A DNA stretch of 64,000 nt, taken from Motiliproteus sp036960175 (GTDB taxonomy: Bacteria; Pseudomonadota; Gammaproteobacteria; Pseudomonadales; Balneatricaceae). A program made the translations under genes and the position numbers. Where the stretch lies: contig JBALWH010000010.1 in the NCBI GenBank assembly GCA_036960175.1, positions 44,651 through 108,650 on the forward strand, read 5' to 3'. Positions 61,718 to 64,000 of the stretch are shown here, in pieces. Below the pieces are notes generated by a model, which was given only the letters and a program-made list of their open reading frames with translations, ran no database searches and was not told the origin of the DNA. The first letter of the stretch is position 1, and every line of letters begins with the position of its first letter.

Positions 61718-63478
61718 CTACGCCAAATTGAATTGGAATTTCTGCATGTCCCAGGCCCCGGTCGGGCAGCGTTCGGCACAGAGTCCGCAATGAAGGCAGA
61801 CATCCTCATCCTTAGCCATCACCTGTCCGGTTTTCAGATCAGCTGAAACATAAACAGCTTGATCGTCATTTTTGGCGGGTACTCGTAATCTGCCTCTAAG
61901 GTCAGCTTCTTCACCGTTGTCGATGAAGTTGATGCAGTCCATCGGGCAGATATCTTCGCAGGCGCCACATTCAATGCAGCGATTAGCGGAGAATACGGTT
62001 TGAACATCGCAGCTAAGGCAGCGAGAAGCTTCGGTCAGGGCTAATTGCTCGTCGAAGCCTAGCTCTACTTCAGCCTTAATAGATTTAAGAGCTTTGCTCT
62101 TGGCTAGGTGAGGGACTTGCTGGCGATCTTCGTTAGTCACTGCATTATGGTAGCTCCACTCATGAACCCCCATTTTCTGACTGATCAGTGAGAAGCCTTC
62201 TTCTGGACGTTCTTCTACGGCTTTGCCTTGGCAGAACAGGTCGATGGAAATGGCCGCTTGGTGGCCATGAGCGACGGCAGTAATAATGTTTTCAGGACCA
62301 AAGGCTGCGTCGCCACCAAAGAAAACCTTAGGCAGGCTAGACTGCAGAGTATCCTTCGTGAGCAGTGGCATGCCCCATTTGTCCATGTTGATGCCGAGGT
62401 CGTCTTCAATCCACGGGAATTTAGCATCCTGGCCGATGGCAACTAAGACCAGATCGCAGGCTACCAATAGTGGTTTGTCGCCGGTTGGAACAAGTTTACG
62501 TTTGCCATCTTCGGTATAAACGGATTTGACTGTTTCGAACAGCATGCCGGTTAGCTTGCCATCGGTAATTACATACTCTTTCGGGACTTGGTGGTTAAGG
62601 ATTTCGATGCCTTCTGCGATGGCGTCTTCTTTTTCCCAGGGAGAGGCTTTCATGTCTTCGAAACTAGAGCGGACGATCACCTTGACGTCATCCGCGCCCA
62701 ATCGCAACGCCGTTCGACAGCAGTCCATCGCAGTGTTACCGCCACCTAATACGATCACTTTCTTTGGCGCCGTTTTGACATGCTCGAAGGCAACGCCAGC
62801 TAGCCAGTTGATACCAACTTGTACCTGCTCGCCGGCGTTCTCGCGGCCAGGAATGTCTAAATCTCGACCGTTGGGTGCGCCAGTGCCGACAAATATGGCA
62901 TCGTAGCCTTCATCAATAACGGATTTGAGGCTAGTAATATCTTTGCCAAAACGAGTTTCTACACCCATATCGAGAATATAGTTAACTTCTTCATCGAGTA
63001 CCGTTTCGGGTAAACGGAAGGTTGGGATTTGGCTGCGCACCATTCCACCGGCTTTTTTATCACGGTCATAAATAGTGACGGCATAGCCTTGAGGCATAAG
63101 ATCGCGAGCAACCGTTAAGGACGCAGGACCGGCGCCAATGAGTGCGATACGCTTACCATTTTTATCGGTTGGGATAGCAGGCAGCAGCTTGCTGATATCG
63201 TCACGTCTGTCTGCAGCAGCCCGTTTTAGGCGGCAAATAGCGACGGGGGTATCCTCGACTCGGCCGCGACGGCAAGCCGGTTCACAAGGACGATCGCATA
63301 CTCGACCCAGAATCCCGGGGAATACATTTGACTTCCAGTTCACCATATAGGCATCGGTATATCGCTTGTCTGCGATTAATCGAATATATTCCGGTACGGG
63401 TGTGTGTGCTGGGCACGCGTGCTGACAATCGACTACTTTGTGGTAGTAATTCGATGATTTCGTATTGGTTTCTTTCAA
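61718..63478 (-). CDS. GltD-like FAD/NAD(P) iron-sulfur oxidoreductase, probable partner of the 2-oxoacid oxidoreductase
   Basis: A 586-residue flavoprotein. The N-terminal helical domain has GltD-type cluster Cys (CQHACPAH, CDRPCEPACRRG), then an FAD fold (ALIGAGPASL) and an NAD(P) fold (IVLGGGNTAMDCCR). Two [4Fe-4S] ferredoxin motifs end it (CIECGACEDICPMDC, CLHCGLCAERCPTGA). It probably exchanges electrons between the ferredoxin-type enzyme encoded next and NAD(P)H. The start at 63478 is a TTG; no later Met would keep the N-terminal Cys domain. It could act in another electron path. Confidence 0.83.
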   Translation of the reverse strand: MKETNTKSSNYYHKVVDCQHACPAHTPVPEYIRLIADKRYTDAYMVNWKSNVFPGILGRVCDRPCEPACRRGRVEDTPVAICRLKRAAADRRDDISKLLPAIPTDKNGKRIALIGAGPASLTVARDLMPQGYAVTIYDRDKKAGGMVRSQIPTFRLPETVLDEEVNYILDMGVETRFGKDITSLKSVIDEGYDAIFVGTGAPNGRDLDIPGRENAGEQVQVGINWLAGVAFEHVKTAPKKVIVLGGGNTAMDCCRTALRLGADDVKVIVRSSFEDMKASPWEKEDAIAEGIEILNHQVPKEYVITDGKLTGMLFETVKSVYTEDGKRKLVPTGDKPLLVACDLVLVAIGQDAKFPWIEDDLGINMDKWGMPLLTKDTLQSSLPKVFFGGDAAFGPENIITAVAHGHQAAISIDLFCQGKAVEERPEEGFSLISQKMGVHEWSYHNAVTNEDRQQVPHLAKSKALKSIKAEVELGFDEQLALTEASRCLSCDVQTVFSANRCIECGACEDICPMDCINFIDNGEEADLRGRLRVPAKNDDQAVYVSADLKTGQVMAKDEDVCLHCGLCAERCPTGAWDMQKFQFNLA

Positions 63479-63911
63479 GGCTGCCTACCTGTTTTTGTTG
63501 ACCTTAAAGCGAATCAGGACAATACAACGGGCAGGCGATAATAAATACTGCCTATAAGTAGCAGTATATCTAGCTGTCATATACAGAACTCGGGTCGCTC
63601 TGCGGCAATCCTCGATATCTGTGTTCCGTTGTTTGTGATTCGTTCTATCCGAAGGACTCACTATTATTGCCGTGGGTTTTGATGTGTCTGCTGAGCAGAC
63701 CATCTTTTAATAGTAGTTATACCCGTATAGACAATGTGGAGGATTTTAAACCTGTTCCGCTTTGACAACCACTGTTTGTTCTACGATATAAGTCGAATCT
63801 ATGGCAGTTTTGTGGATTTATATTGATTACAGTAATAGCGATGAGTAGGTCTGTCTTTAGAGTTGTTTTGTCCGCTTCGCCAGAGTCTTTGAAATTAAAT
63901 TCAAAAAGCAG
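63479..63911. other. Intergenic region between the oxidoreductase operon and the rRNA promoter
   Basis: About 430 bases with no credible gene. It should contain the reverse-strand promoter of the oxidoreductase operon. A perfect 7-base inverted repeat (63545-63551 with 63561-63567, 9-base loop) may be an operator. The right end (63885-63911) is AT-rich and could be the UP element of the rRNA promoter. Confidence 0.6.
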
Positions 63912-63949
63912 TTGACGGTCAGGATGAGGTCTGTAGAATGCGCTTCCTC
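63912..63949 (+). promoter_or_regulatory. rRNA operon (rrn) promoter
   Basis: TTGACG (63912-63917) and TAGAAT (63934-63939) with a 16-base spacer, followed by GCGCTTCCTC, the GCGC discriminator typical of rRNA promoters controlled by ppGpp. An A/T-rich UP-like stretch lies directly upstream. Together with the boxA that follows, this marks the start of an rRNA operon. Confidence 0.85.
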
Positions 63950-63983
63950 GGTTAACGACACGCTTCAAGCGAAACGTAACCAA

Positions 63984-64000
63984 CGCTCTTTAACAATTTG
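63984..64000 (+). promoter_or_regulatory. boxA antitermination element of an rRNA leader (truncated by window end)
   Basis: CGCTCTTTAACAATTTG at the very end matches the conserved rRNA leader boxA (E. coli TGCTCTTTAACAA), the NusB-NusE binding site that makes RNA polymerase resist termination. The 16S gene itself should begin beyond the right edge. Confidence 0.88.

Noticed and set aside
63548..63564. LexA-like box (CTG...CAG) upstream of the 2-oxoacid oxidoreductase operon
   Set aside because: The spacing is 11 bases, not the 10 required for gammaproteobacterial LexA; kept only as an unassigned palindrome.
63717..63983. 88-codon reverse frame near the right edge
   Set aside because: It overlaps the rRNA promoter and lies just before boxA; the protein has no family features.
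1..64000. CRISPR arrays, insertion sequences, tRNA genes or prophage attachment sites
   Set aside because: No regularly spaced direct repeats, transposase, integrase or cloverleaf-like sequence was found on reading both strands.

Overview
The window comes from a gammaproteobacterium, most likely a marine, Pseudomonas-relative lineage such as the Cellvibrionales/Spongiibacteraceae group. This is inferred from gene order and protein style; no 16S gene is in view. From 1 to 37.6 kb and again at recA, the order follows the well-known Pseudomonas chromosome segment almost gene for gene: dapD, arsC-like, dapC, glnD, map, rpsB, tsf, pyrH, frr, uppS, cdsA, rseP, bamA, skp, lpxD, fabZ, lpxA, lpxB, rnhB, dnaE, accA, tilS, pyrG, eno, ftsB, truD, surE, pcm, nlpD, rpoS, fdxA, mutS, then recA.

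Against that template the differences stand out. dxr is missing between cdsA and rseP, and ispD and ispF are both missing between ftsB and truD, which suggests loss of the MEP isoprenoid pathway. kdsA is absent between pyrG and eno, and cinA and recX are absent around recA. A DUF368 membrane protein (undecaprenyl-phosphate translocase family) sits between pcm and nlpD, and a small exported TPR protein between dnaE and accA.

The main accessory region is about 37.9-54.0 kb, between mutS and recA: a complete-looking aryl polyene (APE) pigment-lipid cluster. It has a reverse-strand 4'-phosphopantetheinyl transferase, then a long, mostly overlapping + strand operon: ketosynthase-like chain-length factor, PlsC-type acyltransferase, two acyl carrier proteins, a membrane protein, an AMP-ligase fused to a dehydratase, a family 2 glycosyltransferase, an LpxL-type acyltransferase, a thioesterase, a LolA-like carrier, an MMPL exporter, a DUF3261 lipoprotein, ketosynthase, dehydratase, ketoreductase, second ketosynthase and a previously unassigned exported HEAT-like protein. 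A reverse-strand methyltransferase closes the region. The parts fit one process: the carrier proteins are activated, an aryl acid is loaded and extended into a polyene, the product is joined to a lipid-like anchor, and it is moved to the outer membrane.

After recA, which has a clear LexA box, come pssA, the msrPQ methionine sulfoxide reductase pair and a YIP1 membrane protein. A reverse-strand three-gene 2-oxoacid:ferredoxin oxidoreductase operon follows, with a GltD-like iron-sulfur flavoprotein as likely electron partner. The last 100 bases carry a strong rRNA-type promoter and a boxA element, so an rRNA operon should begin just past the right edge. No CRISPR array, insertion sequence or tRNA was seen.
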